Positions 29,473-29,997 of a stretch of DNA of 29,997 bases are shown piece by piece. Position 1 is the first letter of the stretch; each line of letters opens with the position of its first letter. The notes below the pieces were generated by a model. It made no database searches and was not told where the DNA came from. It saw only the letters and a list, made by a program, of their open reading frames with translations. The stretch comes from an uncultured Bacilli bacterium. Its GTDB lineage: Bacteria; Bacillota_I; Bacilli_A; RF39; UBA660. The translations under genes were made by a program, and so were the position numbers. The stretch covers positions 1 through 29,997 of the forward strand of contig CALVJU010000097.1 in the NCBI GenBank assembly GCA_944332375.1, written 5' to 3'.

Positions 29473-29997
29473 CTTTTGTTTTGTTTGCAGCGTTCTCATA
29501 GAATTTAAAATTGCAAGGACAGAAACTCCAACATCTGCGAATACTGCTTCCAACATATTTGCAATTCCAAAAGCTCCTAATAACAAGAAAAATACTTTGA
29601 TTGCAATTGCGAAAATAATATTTTGTTTTACAATTCGCAATGTTCGTTTAGAAATGGAAATTGCCTCACTAATTTTAGAAAGATCATCGTCCATGATGAC
29701 AATATCAGCTGCTTCGATTGCCGCATCACTTCCTAGTCCTCCCATTGCAATTCCAATATCTGCTTGTACAAGTACAGGTGCGTCGTTCATACCATCACCG
29801 ACAAAGGCAAGCGTTCTATTTTCATCATTTTCCATCAATTTTTCAACACGTTCTAATTTATCTTGTGGTAATAAAGAAGCATAGTATTGATCAATAGGTA
29901 GTTTTTTACAAACACGTTCTGCTGCATCTTTAGAATCTCCTGTCAACATAATCATTTTCTGAATTTGTTGTCTTTTCAGATTATCTAAGGATTCTTT
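29455..29997 (-). CDS. Heavy-metal P1B-type ATPase, C-terminal 180 residues (partial)
   Basis: Exports a metal ion across the cell membrane using ATP; the zinc/cadmium/lead group (ZntA/CadA) is the best fit. The reading frame is open to the right window edge, so the N-terminus, metal-binding domains and phosphorylation site are outside. Seen here: the M-L-T-G-D-S motif of the nucleotide-binding domain (about residue 20), the hinge motif V-G-D-G-M-N-D-A-P (about 66), then I-A-M-G, and the last two membrane helices (about 122-160, with D-V-G-V-S-V-L-A-I-L-N between and after them). The N-S-M-R end is common in zinc/cadmium pumps. A terminator overlaps its end. Metal specificity is inferred from a fragment only. 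Confidence 0.9.
   Translation of the reverse strand, partial: KESLDNLKRQQIQKMIMLTGDSKDAAERVCKKLPIDQYYASLLPQDKLERVEKLMENDENRTLAFVGDGMNDAPVLVQADIGIAMGGLGSDAAIEAADIVIMDDDLSKISEAISISKRTLRIVKQNIIFAIAIKVFFLLLGAFGIANMLEAVFADVGVSVLAILNSMRTLQTKQKIENGK

Noticed and set aside
1..29997. CRISPR array, insertion sequence, tRNA or prophage
   Set aside because: No regularly spaced repeats, transposase or integrase motifs, tRNA T-loop sequences or phage structural genes were seen on either strand.

Overview
The window looks like chromosomal DNA of a low-GC, Gram-positive, probably anaerobic gut bacterium in or near the Bacilli/Erysipelotrichia. The evidence is AT-rich sequence, strong AGGAGG-type ribosome sites, sigma-A promoters with an extended -10, compact operons closed by hairpin/T-run terminators, TGA used as a stop (so not a Mycoplasma), a high-molecular-weight rubredoxin-type flavoprotein, a YlmH-type S4 protein and an unusually short SMC. 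Taxonomy is inference; no rRNA, tRNA or marker gene here settles it. Nearly every gene is on the minus strand; only def and an arylsulfotransferase gene are on the plus strand.

Layout, left to right. (1) 1-6243: a five-gene minus-strand operon with its own promoter and terminator. It is led by a TelA-like (toxic anion resistance) protein and followed by four unrecognised proteins; two of these (503 and 471 aa) look like tandem paralogs. (2) 6319-10007: one independently transcribed, very AT-rich gene for a 1188-aa STAND ATPase with degenerate TPR-like repeats and no visible effector domain, preceded by a 26-bp near-perfect palindrome. (3) 10109-11448: flavin reductase-rubredoxin (Hrb type) and a membrane-anchored protein. 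(4) 11549-14038, plus strand: peptide deformylase and a membrane-anchored arylsulfotransferase. (5) 14098-20150: a large accessory locus with a CobS/MoxR-like AAA+ ATPase fused to a low-complexity linker, a 297-aa partner that may be a vWA-like protein lacking its metal site, and a 944-aa protein with a distinctive C-terminal domain. (6) 20253-29997: mainly housekeeping: trpS and a PepSY protein; tcdA, an unknown, smc and ylmH; a TM2/zinc-ribbon protein; a structured RNA that I think is 6S RNA; a pentapeptide-repeat protein; a TtcA-family PP-loop protein; and the C-terminal part of a metal-transporting P-type ATPase running off the right edge.

How the parts fit together. Loci 1, 2 and 5 are each of a kind (TelA/Ter-associated, STAND, MoxR-vWA-like) known from stress-response or biological-conflict systems. 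Each has its own promoter, and they sit between conserved genes, so this may be a hotspot for accessory modules. The MoxR/vWA-like/944-aa locus is my best candidate for an undescribed system, followed by the TelA operon with its paralog pair. No integrase, transposase, tRNA, CRISPR array or insertion sequence was found.
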